64,000 nucleotides of DNA from Anaerolineales bacterium (GTDB lineage Bacteria > Chloroflexota > Anaerolineae > Anaerolineales > Villigracilaceae). The position numbers were made by a program, and so were the translations under genes. The stretch spans positions 248,001 to 312,000 of the forward strand of contig JABTUU010000002.1 in NCBI GenBank assembly GCA_015075275.1, read 5' to 3'. Positions within the stretch are counted from its first letter, which is position 1. The number at the start of each line of letters is the position of its first letter. Shown here in pieces: positions 1 through 8,292 of this stretch. The notes under the pieces were generated by a model, which ran no database searches, was not told where the DNA came from, and saw nothing but the letters and a program-made list of their open reading frames with translations.

Positions 1-1009
1 CCACAGCCGCGTTGTTGAACGCTTTCATCATCCGCAAGACATCGCTCGTGGAAAAAGATTTCGCGTGCGCCTGCATCTGCTTCTTGACATCCGCCGTCGC
101 TTCGACTTGATTCGCGTTACCCATTTGAATCAGCATCAGCCCGCGCAAATACTCGACGATCTGACGCGCCAGCGAGCGCGGATCGGCGCCCGCGTCGAGC
201 GCCTTGTGAATCGACTCAAGCCCATGCGCGGGATCGTGATCGTTGACCGCGTTCAGCACATCTAACACCGATTGACTCGTGGCAGTGCCTAGCACAGTTT
301 GCGCGAGGGCGAGCGTGATCCTTTCTCCCGTAGACGAAAGTTGATCGAGCAAAGACTGCGCGTCGCGCATCCCGCCTGTTGCTTGGCGGGCGATTTGAAT
401 CAACGCGTCGTCGTCGGCTTGGATGTTTTCGGCTTTGATGATGTGCTTGAGGTTCGCGACGATCTCGTCCACTGGCACGCGGCGGAACTCGTGACGCTGA
501 CAGCGCGATAAAACCGTTGCGGGGATTTTGTGAATCTCGGTGGTGGCTAAAACAAAAATGGCGTGCGGAGGCGGCTCTTCGAGCGTTTTGAGCAACGCGT
601 TGAACGCCGCCATCGAAAGCATGTGGACTTCGTCAATGATGTAAATTTTGTACTTGCCTTGCGATGGAGAGAAGTTAATCTTGTCGCGTAAATCGCGGAC
701 ATCGTCTACGCTTGTGTTCGACGCCGCGTCAATTTCGATCAGGTCTAGGAAGCGATTCTCATTGACGGCTTTGCAATTCTCGCATGTGTTGTCGGGACGT
801 TTCGCCGCGTCAGGATTCGTGCAGTTGACCGCCTTCGCCAACAGACGCGCCAGCGTGGTCTTTCCCGTCCCGCGCGGACCCGCGAACAGGTACGCATGAC
901 CGACACGATCTACTTTGATCGCGTTCGTCAACGTGGTCACGATATGATCTTGCCCCATCACAGCGCTCCATTCTTGAGGTCGGTATTTTCGGTAAAGAGC
1001 TTGAGTCAT
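1..1009 (-). CDS. dnaX: DNA polymerase III subunit gamma/tau (5' part; runs off the window)
   Basis: Clamp-loader ATPase of the replicative polymerase. The translation from ATG at 1009 begins MTQALYRKYRPQ, the usual DnaX N-terminus. It continues with Walker A GPRGTGKTT, a zinc module with spaced Cys residues (CTNPD...CENC), Walker B IIDEVHML, and the SRC motif in VLSRCQRHEFRR. About 336 codons are present, covering the AAA+ domain and the start of domain III. The C-terminus lies beyond base 1, so gamma/tau frameshifting cannot be judged. It is separated by a palindromic spacer (1034-1127) from the upstream lamin-tail gene on the same strand. Confidence 0.95.
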   Translation of the reverse strand, partial: MTQALYRKYRPQEWSAVMGQDHIVTTLTNAIKVDRVGHAYLFAGPRGTGKTTLARLLAKAVNCTNPDAAKRPDNTCENCKAVNENRFLDLIEIDAASNTSVDDVRDLRDKINFSPSQGKYKIYIIDEVHMLSMAAFNALLKTLEEPPPHAIFVLATTEIHKIPATVLSRCQRHEFRRVPVDEIVANLKHIIKAENIQADDDALIQIARQATGGMRDAQSLLDQLSSTGERITLALAQTVLGTATSQSVLDVLNAVNDHDPAHGLESIHKALDAGADPRSLARQIVEYLRGLMLIQMGNANQVEATADVKKQMQAHAKSFSTSDVLRMMKAFNNAAV

Positions 1010-1033
1010 TTTGGCAATTCGTAATTCGTTTTG

Positions 1034-1127
1034 AACCGCGAGGCGCGCTAAGGCTTGCGCTGAGTTGCATCGAAGTGACGCCAAGAAAACCTTTTAAATC
1101 TTCGCGGCCTTAGTGTGCTTCGCGGTT
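1034..1127. repeat. Imperfect palindromic spacer element (family B)
   Basis: The left arm AACCGCGAGGCGCGCTAAGG (1034-1053) pairs with the right arm CCTTAGTGTGCTTCGCGGTT (1108-1127) with a few mismatches, giving a long hairpin around a unique centre. It fills the gap between dnaX and the lamin-tail gene. The form (terminal inverted repeat, no coding capacity) matches other spacer palindromes in this window, but the arm sequence is its own family. Whether it is a mobile REP/MITE-like element or a structural spacer is inference. Confidence 0.6.
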
Positions 1128-1132
1128 AAGAA

Positions 1133-1624
1133 TCACGGCACTTGATACACCGCTCTCACATTTCCGCTTGGGTCGAGCAGAGCCGCTTCTTCGCCCGATT
1201 GCCAGATCGCCTCAGAGTCGCCCCAGTATAAATCAATGACGGTATTTGTTCCCACAGCGGTATGCACCTGAACCGCGCCGCCGCCATTGAGCGTCAGGTT
1301 AGGGAAGGTGAAAGTGTTCCGATCTGAGTCGCGCAGCTGCCAATTCGCTAAATGCACCGGCTGATCTCCCGCATTGCGAACGACGACCAATTCAGCGTTC
1401 AGCGTTCCTGCGCCGACAATGCTCACAATCTCGATGGGAACGTCCGCGTCGGGGCTGAGAGTCGGTTGCACGGCAAGATCGCTGGAAGAAACCGGGGCAA
1501 ACTGCACCGGGGAAAGAGCCGCCTGACGGTAATTACGGTCGTACCAAAATAGAATTGCGCCGGTCACGCACGCGGAGATGAACGCGTTAAGAAGCAGGTA
1601 TTGAATAAGTCGGCGGCGATCCAT
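1133..1624 (-). CDS. Membrane-anchored lamin-tail (LTD) domain protein
   Basis: A 163-residue protein. Residues about 8-27 form one hydrophobic segment after a basic MDRRR start, so it is probably a signal anchor with the rest outside the cytoplasmic membrane. Residues about 60-163 resemble a lamin-tail domain, an Ig-like beta sandwich, with the typical run VVVRNAGDQPVHLANWQLRD followed by TFTFPNLTLNGGG. Bacterial LTD domains are usually extracellular modules of unknown ligand. No enzyme motif is seen. It lies 5' of dnaX on the same strand, with no functional link evident. Confidence 0.7.
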   Translation of the reverse strand: MDRRRLIQYLLLNAFISACVTGAILFWYDRNYRQAALSPVQFAPVSSSDLAVQPTLSPDADVPIEIVSIVGAGTLNAELVVVRNAGDQPVHLANWQLRDSDRNTFTFPNLTLNGGGAVQVHTAVGTNTVIDLYWGDSEAIWQSGEEAALLDPSGNVRAVYQVP

Positions 1625-1664
1625 CGTCGTCGAATCATAGCACAGATTATGCGTTTTAAATAAA

Positions 1665-1692
1665 AATCCCGCGTTTCATGAAACGCGGGATT
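1665..1692 (-). terminator. Rho-independent terminator of the 1709-2458 lipoprotein gene
   Basis: A 12-bp perfect inverted repeat (arm AATCCCGCGTTT, loop CATG) is followed on the minus strand by TTTTTATTT. It lies just after the stop codon at 1709 and before the lamin-tail gene, so the two genes are probably separate transcription units. Confidence 0.85.
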
Positions 1693-1708
1693 AATTCTCC
1701 AAGCGTCG

Positions 1709-2458
1709 TTACGGTAGGCGGGTCATCTCAAAATCGTCAAAGGAAACATCCGCAGACGAAGACTCCTCGGCGCTCCAAACGAACAATCCTATCCGACCGG
1801 AGGTATAAGTCGTATCCTTCACGCTGTCAATTTGCACACCGTTAACATAGAGCGTTAACGCGCCGTCGCCGTCGCAATCAACGCCAATACGATAAGCGGA
1901 TTGATTCTTCGGGATCAAATCGGAAGACCTCCACTGATCGTCGTTCGTAAGGAAGATATCGGATCCTGTGCCTGGCGATTTTGCGATCGCATACAACCCC
2001 GAAGGAGTGATCGCAAAATAATACGTTGAGTCGTTATCTTGCAAGTTGCACATCACGCCAAAAGCGGTATTCTGATCGGAACTGCTATCGCGGACAGTTA
2101 CTTCAGCATGGATATTTGAATATGTTTCTTTGTTAGCTGTGCTCCATACATAAAAGTTATCTTTATAAACAATAAAGCGCAGGGCGTTGTCAACATATTC
2201 AACCGAGCTTTCCGTGTCTGTGCCTGTTCCCCAAGTCTCTATTGAGAAATCGTCGCTTAGAATTACCTCTGCATCCCGTCCGCTGGCGGCGGAAATATCA
2301 ACCGTTGGTATAACGATAGTAGGAATTTCAACCGTCGGGATAACGACGGTAGGCATTTCGGGCGCCTCTATATCTTTACCGCCTGCCATAGCCTCGCAAG
2401 CTAACGCCGCCAGCGATAACGTCGCGACGGCAAGAATAATTCGAACTTTACTTTTCAC
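1709..2458 (-). CDS. Lipoprotein with laminin-G/3-keto-disaccharide-hydrolase-like beta-sandwich
   Basis: A 249-residue protein. The signal peptide ends in a lipobox (LSLAALAC, Cys21). A low-complexity spacer follows with near-repeats of the form VVIPTVEIPTIVIPTVDI (about 37-55). The C-terminal 180 residues look like a concanavalin-like sandwich: FGVMCNLQDNDSTYYF, then YRIGVDCDGDGALTLYVNG, ending SFDDFEMTRLP. That pattern is common in Anaerolineae surface lipoproteins of unknown ligand. The start is supported by AAAGGAG 7 bases upstream. It is a paralogue in architecture of the protein at 37469-38254. Binding or hydrolytic activity cannot be decided. Confidence 0.65.
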   Translation of the reverse strand: MKSKVRIILAVATLSLAALACEAMAGGKDIEAPEMPTVVIPTVEIPTIVIPTVDISAASGRDAEVILSDDFSIETWGTGTDTESSVEYVDNALRFIVYKDNFYVWSTANKETYSNIHAEVTVRDSSSDQNTAFGVMCNLQDNDSTYYFAITPSGLYAIAKSPGTGSDIFLTNDDQWRSSDLIPKNQSAYRIGVDCDGDGALTLYVNGVQIDSVKDTTYTSGRIGLFVWSAEESSSADVSFDDFEMTRLP

Positions 2459-2546
2459 TTTTCATTCTCCTTTGGAAGTTAAATGTGGGGGATTGTATCA
2501 TCATGCAACGCTCGGATAATAGCGCGATATGGAAATTCCCAGCAGC

Positions 2547-3488
2547 TCAACGGCTCATTGTCAACGCGACCCAATCGCCCATCTGACGCCGCTCGCTCAA
2601 ACGCAGACTCTTTGCCTGCCCCGCCTTTACGACATTTTCTTCCTGCTCTTGCAGGATTCCACTGAGGATGATCGCGCCATACGGTTCGACCAAATCCGCC
2701 AGCCCCGCGTCGAAGAGACGGACGATCACCGGCGCGAGGATATTCGCGACAACCAGCGGCGCCGACTTAAACGGGAATCTGCCTTCAAGAATCTCGGTCA
2801 CCGAACCGACGCCGAGGATCAACTCCTCCCCCACGCCATTCGTTTCCGCGTTCTCGCGCGAATTCTTCGCTGATTCATCGTCAATATCCACGCCGAGAAC
2901 TTTATCCGCGCCGAGTTTCAACGCGGCGATGGAGAGGATTCCGGAGCCGCAACCGACGTCAATGCAAGAAAGAGGAAAGAGGAAAGAATCAATTTCTTTC
3001 TTCCTTCTTCTTTCCTCAAATACTATCTCCATCAACTCCAAACACAACTGCGTCGTTGGGTGCGTTCCCGTTCCAAACGCCATGCCGGGATCGATCTTAA
3101 TGGCTACGCGATTCGGCTCAGGGTTTTCTATCCACGCCGGCAAGATAAGGAGTCGCTCGCCGATGCGAATCGGTTTGTAGCGGCGCTTCCAAGCTTCCAT
3201 CCAGTTTTGATCCGCGACCTGTTTGTAGACCGGAGTCGGCAACGACTGGATCATCCCCAAATAAAAAAGCGACTCTTCCAATTTTTGCCGCGTCTCTTCG
3301 AGTCCGTCGTTCACCTCCAAATACGCGCGGACGGTGATCGGTCCCGTCGGCGTGCCGGCATCTTCGTCGTCGTTGTACTTCACGCCCTGCTCGGTCATCA
3401 CGCCGTTGGGCGCGAACCGCGCGAACACGTCCGCTACCGATTCGGCGAGTTCGCCGTCAACCGTCATCGAAACTTCAAGCCAATTCAT
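2547..3488 (-). CDS. prmA: Ribosomal protein L11 methyltransferase
   Basis: SAM-dependent trimethylation of ribosomal protein L11. The 313-residue product has the PrmA N-terminal domain (WLEVSMTVDGELAESVADVF), the linker DQNWMEAWKRRYKPI, the family signature DPGMAFGTGTHPTTQLCLELME, SAM motif I CIDVGCGSGILSIAALKLGA, and VVANILAPVI as motif IV. An unusual charged insert (roughly FEERRRKKEIDSFLFPL) lies between the signature and motif I. It is encoded by a purine-rich repeat at 2967-3016. Its start overlaps the end of the Nudix gene by 14 bases, so the two are probably translated from one message. Confidence 0.93.
   Translation of the reverse strand: MNWLEVSMTVDGELAESVADVFARFAPNGVMTEQGVKYNDDEDAGTPTGPITVRAYLEVNDGLEETRQKLEESLFYLGMIQSLPTPVYKQVADQNWMEAWKRRYKPIRIGERLLILPAWIENPEPNRVAIKIDPGMAFGTGTHPTTQLCLELMEIVFEERRRKKEIDSFLFPLSCIDVGCGSGILSIAALKLGADKVLGVDIDDESAKNSRENAETNGVGEELILGVGSVTEILEGRFPFKSAPLVVANILAPVIVRLFDAGLADLVEPYGAIILSGILQEQEENVVKAGQAKSLRLSERRQMGDWVALTMSR
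2967..3016. repeat. Purine/pyrimidine-rich inverted repeat inside prmA (family G)
   Basis: On the plus strand a run of GAAAGAG units (2967-2988) is mirrored by TTTCTTTCTTCC-type pyrimidine units (2993-3016), which can fold back on each other. The element is in frame and adds about 16-18 residues to PrmA between its substrate signature and SAM motif I, where other PrmA proteins have a short loop. It resembles a small palindromic repeat that landed in coding sequence without breaking it. Confidence 0.55.
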
Positions 3489-3942
3489 GTTTAAATAAAT
3501 CCTTGTGAACAGATCGTATCAATTCTTTCTCATCAAATAACATTTGCGGTAGGTTGTCTATCTCAAAATAGCCTATCTCCGAGATTTCGTAGCTCTCTCT
3601 GAATTCGCCGCCGACAACGCGCGATAGGTATACCAGTCCGACATGATGAAAGTATGGAGAACTATGACCCAGCAACAACCGCTTTACTTCAATGCTCATC
3701 CCGGTTTCTTCATGGAACTCGCGTATGATCGCCTCTTCAGGCTGCTCGCCGTACTCCAACGCTCCTCCGGGCAAACCCCACGGAAACTTACGATACGTAT
3801 GCTTGAACAATAACACTCGTCCCTGTTCATCGAACACCAGCGCAGCAACGCCCACAACAAACCGCGGGCGCAACATCCGCACGGCGAGCGTGTGAACCCA
3901 CAAAGGAAACATGCCCCAAATTCGCATCAATATCTTCATCAT
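3475..3942 (-). CDS. Nudix hydrolase
   Basis: Hydrolyses a nucleoside diphosphate linked to another moiety; the exact substrate is not predictable. The Nudix box is complete: GGALEYGEQPEEAII followed by REFHEETGM, matching GX5EX7REUXEEXGU. The frame extends upstream to 3966, but those codons overlap a TATAAT at 3955-3960, so I place the start at ATG 3942 (or the adjacent ATG at 3939), giving about 155 residues. The N-terminus carries a hydrophobic stretch (MFPLWVHTLAV), possibly membrane-associated. It overlaps prmA by 14 bases. Confidence 0.88.
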   Translation of the reverse strand: MMKILMRIWGMFPLWVHTLAVRMLRPRFVVGVAALVFDEQGRVLLFKHTYRKFPWGLPGGALEYGEQPEEAIIREFHEETGMSIEVKRLLLGHSSPYFHHVGLVYLSRVVGGEFRESYEISEIGYFEIDNLPQMLFDEKELIRSVHKDLFKHELA

Positions 3943-3954
3943 AAAAGTCCCCGC

Positions 3955-3960
3955 ATTATA
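3955..3960 (-). promoter_or_regulatory. -10 box of the Nudix-prmA unit
   Basis: TATAAT on the minus strand. The predicted transcription start, about 7 bases downstream, falls near 3948, only about 6 bases before the ATG at 3942. The leader would be very short. Confidence 0.5.
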
Positions 3961-4031
3961 AAACACAACCAGCGGAGTCTCCTCCGCTCGCCAGTTACGA
4001 GAGTTCCTAATATCGAGGATAAAACTCGATT

Positions 4032-4105
4032 CATGTCATTCTGAGCGAAGCGAAGAATCTTAACGATTGTCTCCGAGACCCTTCGCTGGCGCTCAGGGTG
4101 ACATG
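4032..4105. repeat. Palindromic repeat, TGTCATTCTGAG family (A1)
   Basis: Begins CATGTCATTCTGAGCGAAG and ends GCTCAGGGTGACATG, so the ends are imperfect inverted repeats. It lies between the Nudix gene and dnaJ. The same terminal motif recurs at 23397-23480 and, with a TGTCATTGCGAG variant, at 5330-5419. Confidence 0.75.
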
Positions 4106-4171
4106 CCTTGTTATATGTTGGGTTTTAGGCGCTCTCCCCAATTCCCATTTACCAATTACTCACCCCAATCT

Positions 4172-4195
4172 CAATTCTCTAATTCTCCAATCCTC
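4172..4195. repeat. 24-bp exact dispersed repeat, copy 1 (family F)
   Basis: A tract starting CAATTCTCTAATTCTCC is identical over 24 bases to 62365-62388, about 58 kb away. It lies directly after the dnaJ stop within a pyrimidine-rich run. A third related tract is the 3' end of the acylphosphatase gene (near 30400-30420). Confidence 0.65.
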
Positions 4196-4204
4196 TCTCT
4201 CTTC

Positions 4205-5320
4205 TCATCCCCCCAACGCCTCATTCAACCAATCCAAGAATCCCTTCTCCTGCGGCTTGACCGTCGTACCCAAACTCTCCGCCAATTTTTCAAACAACTC
4301 GCGTTGCTCTTTCGTCAACTTAGAAGGAATCGCCACATTGACCAACACCAACTGGTCGCCACGCCCGCTTCGACGAACATACGGCACGCCTTTGTTCCGT
4401 AAATGAAATACTTTTCCCGATTGCGTGCCAGCGGGGATTTTCAACTTCTCCTCGCCGTCAATCGTCGGCACTTCAATTTCCGCGCCCAACACGGCTTGCG
4501 CTACGTTGATATCGAGATTCAACAGAATATCGTTCTCGCGGCGCTTGAAAAATTTATGCGGCTTAACATCCAATATCAGATAGACACTTCCATTCGGACC
4601 GCCGTTCTCGCCAGGACCGCCCTCGCCCGACAAACGAATTTGTGTGCCAGCGTCTACACCTGCGGGAATCTGCACAACCTTCTTTACTTTCTTGCGTTCC
4701 AATCCGCTTCCGCGACAAGTCTTGCACGGAGACGAGATCGTCTCGCCGCGCCCGTTGCAAGTCGGGCAAGTGGACGATTGCACCATCTGACCCAAGAAAG
4801 TCTGCCGCACGGTTCGCACTTCGCCCTGACCGTTACAAGTCGTACATTTCACAAGCGACGTGCCAGGCTCCGCGCCGTTGCCGTTGCAATGCGAACAAGT
4901 CTCTTCGCGCTGAAATTCGATCTCTTTCTCCACGCCAAACACCGACTCTTCAAACGTCAGCGAAATCTGCATTTGCAGATCGCGCCCGCGCCGCGGCGAC
5001 CGACGCGAACGTCCGCCGCCTGTCGAGAATCCGAATCCGCGGAAGAGGTCTTCGAAGATATCGCCGAAGTCCGAGGTGTAATCGTGGAATCCGCCCGCGC
5101 CGCCCAGCCCCGCCTTGCCGAAGCGATCGTAGCGCGCGCGCTTGTCCGCATCCGAAAGCACGCCGTACGCCTCGTTGATCTCTTTGAACTTCTCTTCGGC
5201 GGTCGGCTCCTTGTTCACATCGGGATGATACTGACGCGCGAGTTTACGGAATGCGCCTTTGATCTCATCGTCGCTCGCGTTCCGTCCCACGCCCAGAGTT
5301 TCGTAATAATCGTTGCTCAT
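4205..5320 (-). CDS. dnaJ: Chaperone protein DnaJ
   Basis: Hsp40 co-chaperone that stimulates the DnaK ATPase. The 371-residue product has the J domain with the HPD tripeptide (QYHPDVN, about residues 31-37), a Gly/Phe-rich linker ([19 protein letters not shown]), four CXXCXGXG zinc repeats ([32 protein letters not shown]), and the C-terminal substrate domains. This is a full type I DnaJ. It is the last gene of grpE-dnaK-dnaJ. A 90-bp palindromic repeat lies between dnaK and dnaJ and leaves a weak ribosome binding site. Confidence 0.97.
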   Translation of the reverse strand: MSNDYYETLGVGRNASDDEIKGAFRKLARQYHPDVNKEPTAEEKFKEINEAYGVLSDADKRARYDRFGKAGLGGAGGFHDYTSDFGDIFEDLFRGFGFSTGGGRSRRSPRRGRDLQMQISLTFEESVFGVEKEIEFQREETCSHCNGNGAEPGTSLVKCTTCNGQGEVRTVRQTFLGQMVQSSTCPTCNGRGETISSPCKTCRGSGLERKKVKKVVQIPAGVDAGTQIRLSGEGGPGENGGPNGSVYLILDVKPHKFFKRRENDILLNLDINVAQAVLGAEIEVPTIDGEEKLKIPAGTQSGKVFHLRNKGVPYVRRSGRGDQLVLVNVAIPSKLTKEQRELFEKLAESLGTTVKPQEKGFLDWLNEALGG

Positions 5321-5329
5321 ATATCCATT

Positions 5330-5419
5330 ATGTCATTGCGAGTGGCGCCCCGCGCCACGAAGCAATCTCCTGAATACATGAGGTTGCTTCGTCGCAACGA
5401 ACGCTCCTCGCAATGACAT
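5330..5419. repeat. Palindromic repeat between dnaK and dnaJ (A2, TGTCATTGCGAG variant)
   Basis: Starts ATGTCATTGCGAG and ends CTCGCAATGACAT, a 13-bp perfect terminal inverted repeat around an imperfectly self-complementary centre. It fills the whole dnaK-dnaJ gap and ends at the dnaK stop codon. In mRNA it would form a strong hairpin between two cistrons whose products are needed in different amounts. It could therefore shape message stability or attenuation (inference). Confidence 0.8.
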
Positions 5420-7296
5420 CATTCCTTGACTTCACCCTCAACCACATCAGGATTCTCACTGGATGAAGATCCCGCTTCGCCCGACCCCGCGGCTGGATTC
5501 TCGTAGACGCTCGCTCCAATCTTTTGAATCACTTGCCCTAGCGACTCTGTGGCAGCCTTCATCGCCGACACATCTTCGCCCTCTGCGGCTTCCTTCACCG
5601 CGGCAACATTCGTCTCGATCTCAGTTTTTATTTCAGCGGGAATTTTCTCGCTGAACTCGCGCAGCGTCTTCTCCGCCGCATAGACGGTGTTATCGGCATG
5701 GTTGCGTGCCTCAATTAATTCTTTGCGTTTGCGATCTTCTTCGGCGTGAGATTCCGCGTCTTTCTTCATCTGCTCAACTTCCGCGTCCGACAAACCCGAC
5801 GACGCAGTGATCGTGATGTGTTGCGAACGTCCCGTCGCTTTATCCTGCGCGCTGACTTTGAGGATGCCGTTCGCGTCCACATCGAACGTCACTTCAATTT
5901 GCGGAACGCCGCGCGGCGCGGGAGGAATCCCATCGAGAATAAATTTGCCCAGCGACTTGTTATCCGCCGCCATCGGGCGCTCGCCTTGCAGAACGTGGAT
6001 CTCAACTTGAGTTTGGCTATCGGTCGCAGTGGAGAATACCTGACTCTTGCGAGTCGGAATCGTCGTGTTGCGCTCAATTTGAGTAGTGGCGACTCCGCCC
6101 AACGTCTCGATGGCGAGCGAAAGCGGGGTTACATCTAACAACAAAATATCCTTCACATCGCCGCCTAACACGCCCGCTTGAATCGCCGCGCCGACCGCGA
6201 CAACCTCGTCGGGGTTCACGCCTTTATGCGGTTCCTTGCCGAAGAACGCGCGGACGCGCTCTTGCACGGCGGGCATGCGCGTCATACCGCCCACCATCAC
6301 CACTTCATTAACTTGATTGGCTTGCAATCCCGCGTCAGATAACGCTAATTTAAGCGGAGCGATCGTACGATCAACCAGATCCGCCGTCAGCTGCTCAAGT
6401 TTGGCGCGAGTAAGGGTGATCACTAAATGTTTCGGACCCGTTGCGTCAGCGGTCAGATAAGGGAGATTAACTTCCGTCTGCATCGTAGTCGAAAGCTCGA
6501 TCTTCGCCTTCTCGCTGGCTTCTTTCAGCCGTTGCAACGCCTGACGATCACTTTGTAAATCAATGCCGTTATCTTTCTTAAATTGTTCGATGAGGTAATC
6601 CATCACACGGAGGTCGAAATCGTCACCGCCAAGAAAGGTATCGCCGTTCGCCGCGCGGACTTGGAACACGCCGTCGCCCACGTCGAGGATCGAAATATCA
6701 AACGTCCCGCCGCCGAGATCGTACACGACAATAATCTCATTCTTCTTTTTATCGAGTCCGTATGCCAACGATGAAGCCGTCGGCTCGTTGATGATGCGAA
6801 GCACTTCGAGTCCGGCGATCTTGCCCGCGTCTTTGGTAGCGTTGCGTTGCGCGTCGTTGAAATACGCAGGAACAGTGATGACCGCCTGCGTGATCGTCTC
6901 GCCCAAGTAAGCCTCCGCATCGCGTTTGATCTTCGCAAGGATCATCGCGGAAACTTCAGGCGGAGAATAATCTTTCTCGCCGAGTTGCACACGCACATCG
7001 CCGTTATCGGCGGTCTTGATCGCATACGGCACGCGCTTCCTCGTGCGTTCCACTTCAGGGTCGTCAGCCTTACGTCCCATAAAACGCTTCACTGAAAAGA
7101 TCGTGTTCTGCGGATTCGTGATCGCCTGATTCCGCGCCACGCGCCCGACCAAGCGTTCATTATTTTTATTCACCGCCACAACCGACGGAACGAGTCGTTC
7201 GCCCTCCGCCGATGGAATTACTACAGGCTCGCCGCCCTGCATCACTGCCGCGACGGAGTTGGTCGTGCCAAGATCAATGCCAATAATTTTTGCCAT
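5419..7296 (-). CDS. dnaK: Chaperone protein DnaK (Hsp70)
   Basis: ATP-dependent folding chaperone of 625 residues. It begins [19 protein letters not shown] (Hsp70 signature 1). Signature 2 is [16 protein letters not shown] and signature 3 is [15 protein letters not shown]. The interdomain linker region [15 protein letters not shown] and the substrate-binding domain are intact, and the tail is acidic and Ser/Gly-rich. GGAGA lies upstream of the ATG. A palindromic spacer of about 100 bases separates it from grpE. Confidence 0.98.
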   Translation of the reverse strand: MAKIIGIDLGTTNSVAAVMQGGEPVVIPSAEGERLVPSVVAVNKNNERLVGRVARNQAITNPQNTIFSVKRFMGRKADDPEVERTRKRVPYAIKTADNGDVRVQLGEKDYSPPEVSAMILAKIKRDAEAYLGETITQAVITVPAYFNDAQRNATKDAGKIAGLEVLRIINEPTASSLAYGLDKKKNEIIVVYDLGGGTFDISILDVGDGVFQVRAANGDTFLGGDDFDLRVMDYLIEQFKKDNGIDLQSDRQALQRLKEASEKAKIELSTTMQTEVNLPYLTADATGPKHLVITLTRAKLEQLTADLVDRTIAPLKLALSDAGLQANQVNEVVMVGGMTRMPAVQERVRAFFGKEPHKGVNPDEVVAVGAAIQAGVLGGDVKDILLLDVTPLSLAIETLGGVATTQIERNTTIPTRKSQVFSTATDSQTQVEIHVLQGERPMAADNKSLGKFILDGIPPAPRGVPQIEVTFDVDANGILKVSAQDKATGRSQHITITASSGLSDAEVEQMKKDAESHAEEDRKRKELIEARNHADNTVYAAEKTLREFSEKIPAEIKTEIETNVAAVKEAAEGEDVSAMKAATESLGQVIQKIGASVYENPAAGSGEAGSSSSENPDVVEGEVKE

Positions 7297-7311
7297 TATT
7301 AAGTTCTCCAG

Positions 7312-7390
7312 TGTCAGGTATCAGGTTCCATGTTCCATAGAAGTTGCATCAGGCAAATTGCCTGACACATAACACATGGAACTTGAAACT
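7312..7390. repeat. Imperfect palindromic spacer between grpE and dnaK (family H)
   Basis: The arms share GTTCCATGT and TGTCAGG in inverted order around a small perfect hairpin CAGGCA-AAT-TGCCTG (7350-7364). It fills the grpE-dnaK gap. The operon thus has a different palindromic element in each of its two intercistronic gaps. Confidence 0.55.
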
Positions 7391-7397
7391 TTATTTT

Positions 7398-7928
7398 CTA
7401 TTGCGCCACTCGCACCAAGGCGGGACGTATTACGCGTTCGCCGAGCATGTATCCATTTTGCACCACTTCGATCACATGATGGCTCTCCACCTCATCGCTC
7501 GGTTCATGCGAAATCGCTTCATGGAAATTCGGATCGAACTCCGCGCCCGTCGCTTCGATGCGCTTAATGCCTTCCGCTTGCAGAATATTTTGGAATTTGC
7601 GTAAGATCAAGTCTACGCCAAGTCCCCACGCGTCGTCCGCCGGGCGATTTTGTATTGCGCGTTCAAGATCGTCCAACACAGGCAATATCTTCTTAACGAT
7701 ATCGCTCTTCATTGAGGCGTACATCAATTCATTATCGCGTTCGATGCGTTTTTTATAGTTTTGGAAATCCGCCTGAGCGCGCTGCCAGCCTTGAACGCTT
7801 TCCGCTAACTTCGTTTTAGTTTCTTCCAATTGATCTTGCAGCGCCTCGATCTCCGGTTGCGTTTGCCCTTCGGTTTTCAGCGCGTCTTCGGCGTCCTGTT
7901 TGTATGGTTGTGTTTTGTTCTTAGTCAT
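7398..7928 (-). CDS. grpE: Nucleotide exchange factor GrpE
   Basis: ADP release factor for DnaK. The 176-residue product has an N-terminal long coiled-coil helix (LQDQLEETKTKLAESVQ), then DFQNYKKRIERD, a GrpE hallmark. The beta-domain end is PNFHEAISHEPSDEVESHHV and GYMLGERVIRPALVRVA, the GrpE signature. First gene of the chaperone operon. No HrcA gene or CIRCE element is seen upstream, so control of the operon is unclear. Confidence 0.95.
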   Translation of the reverse strand: MTKNKTQPYKQDAEDALKTEGQTQPEIEALQDQLEETKTKLAESVQGWQRAQADFQNYKKRIERDNELMYASMKSDIVKKILPVLDDLERAIQNRPADDAWGLGVDLILRKFQNILQAEGIKRIEATGAEFDPNFHEAISHEPSDEVESHHVIEVVQNGYMLGERVIRPALVRVAQ

Positions 7929-8247
7929 ATATCACACTCTCGTCGTTTGATCATTAAAGATTATTGCATTGATCGGCGAATTCATCGTCGGTCAGATCGC
8001 TCAAAATTTGAGCCGCAACATAGGTTACGAGAATCGTCGTAGGCGCAACGCCCCGCTATCCGCTTTAAATTAACCGGTTCAGCGGGAAAATTAATTCGAT
8101 GGAATCGCGGGCGCTCAGCGGGAGTAAGGTCTTTTGTCGCGCAGTCGGTTCGCATTAAGCGGCGCTCTCCGATCAAGAACGCTGTTCAACGCGAAGCAAT
8201 GATAAACGAGGCAAAAAGGGAAGTCAAATAAGAAGTATGTAAGAAAA
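7929..8247. other. Gap upstream of grpE
   Basis: No convincing gene in about 320 bases. It holds a perfect 7-1-7 inverted repeat GCTCAAAATTTGAGC at 7999-8013 that could be an operator for the chaperone operon. I looked for TTAGCACTC-N9-GAGTGCTAA (CIRCE) on both strands and did not find it. Confidence 0.5.
7999..8013. promoter_or_regulatory. 7-1-7 inverted repeat upstream of grpE, candidate operator
   Basis: GCTCAAA-A-TTTGAGC, perfectly symmetric, about 70 bases upstream of the grpE ATG. Size and symmetry fit a dimeric repressor or activator site. The regulator is unknown. Confidence 0.35.
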
Positions 8248-8274
8248 AACGTCCGCCGTATGACGGCGGACGTT
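8248..8274 (-). terminator. Rho-independent terminator of the Ser/Thr kinase gene
   Basis: Perfect stem with arm AACGTCCGCCGT and loop ATG. On the minus strand it is followed by TTTTTTCTT. Lies about 20 bases after the kinase stop at 8293. Confidence 0.88.
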
Positions 8275-8292
8275 GTATTCCATCGAGAGCGC

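Noticed and set aside
4403..5416. Long open frame (337 codons) on the plus strand across dnaJ
   Set aside because: Antisense to dnaJ, basic and low-complexity composition, runs into the palindromic spacer. No motif.
7929..8292. CIRCE element or hrcA gene
   Set aside because: The inverted repeat TTAGCACTC/GAGTGCTAA was looked for and not found; no winged-helix coding sequence in the gap.
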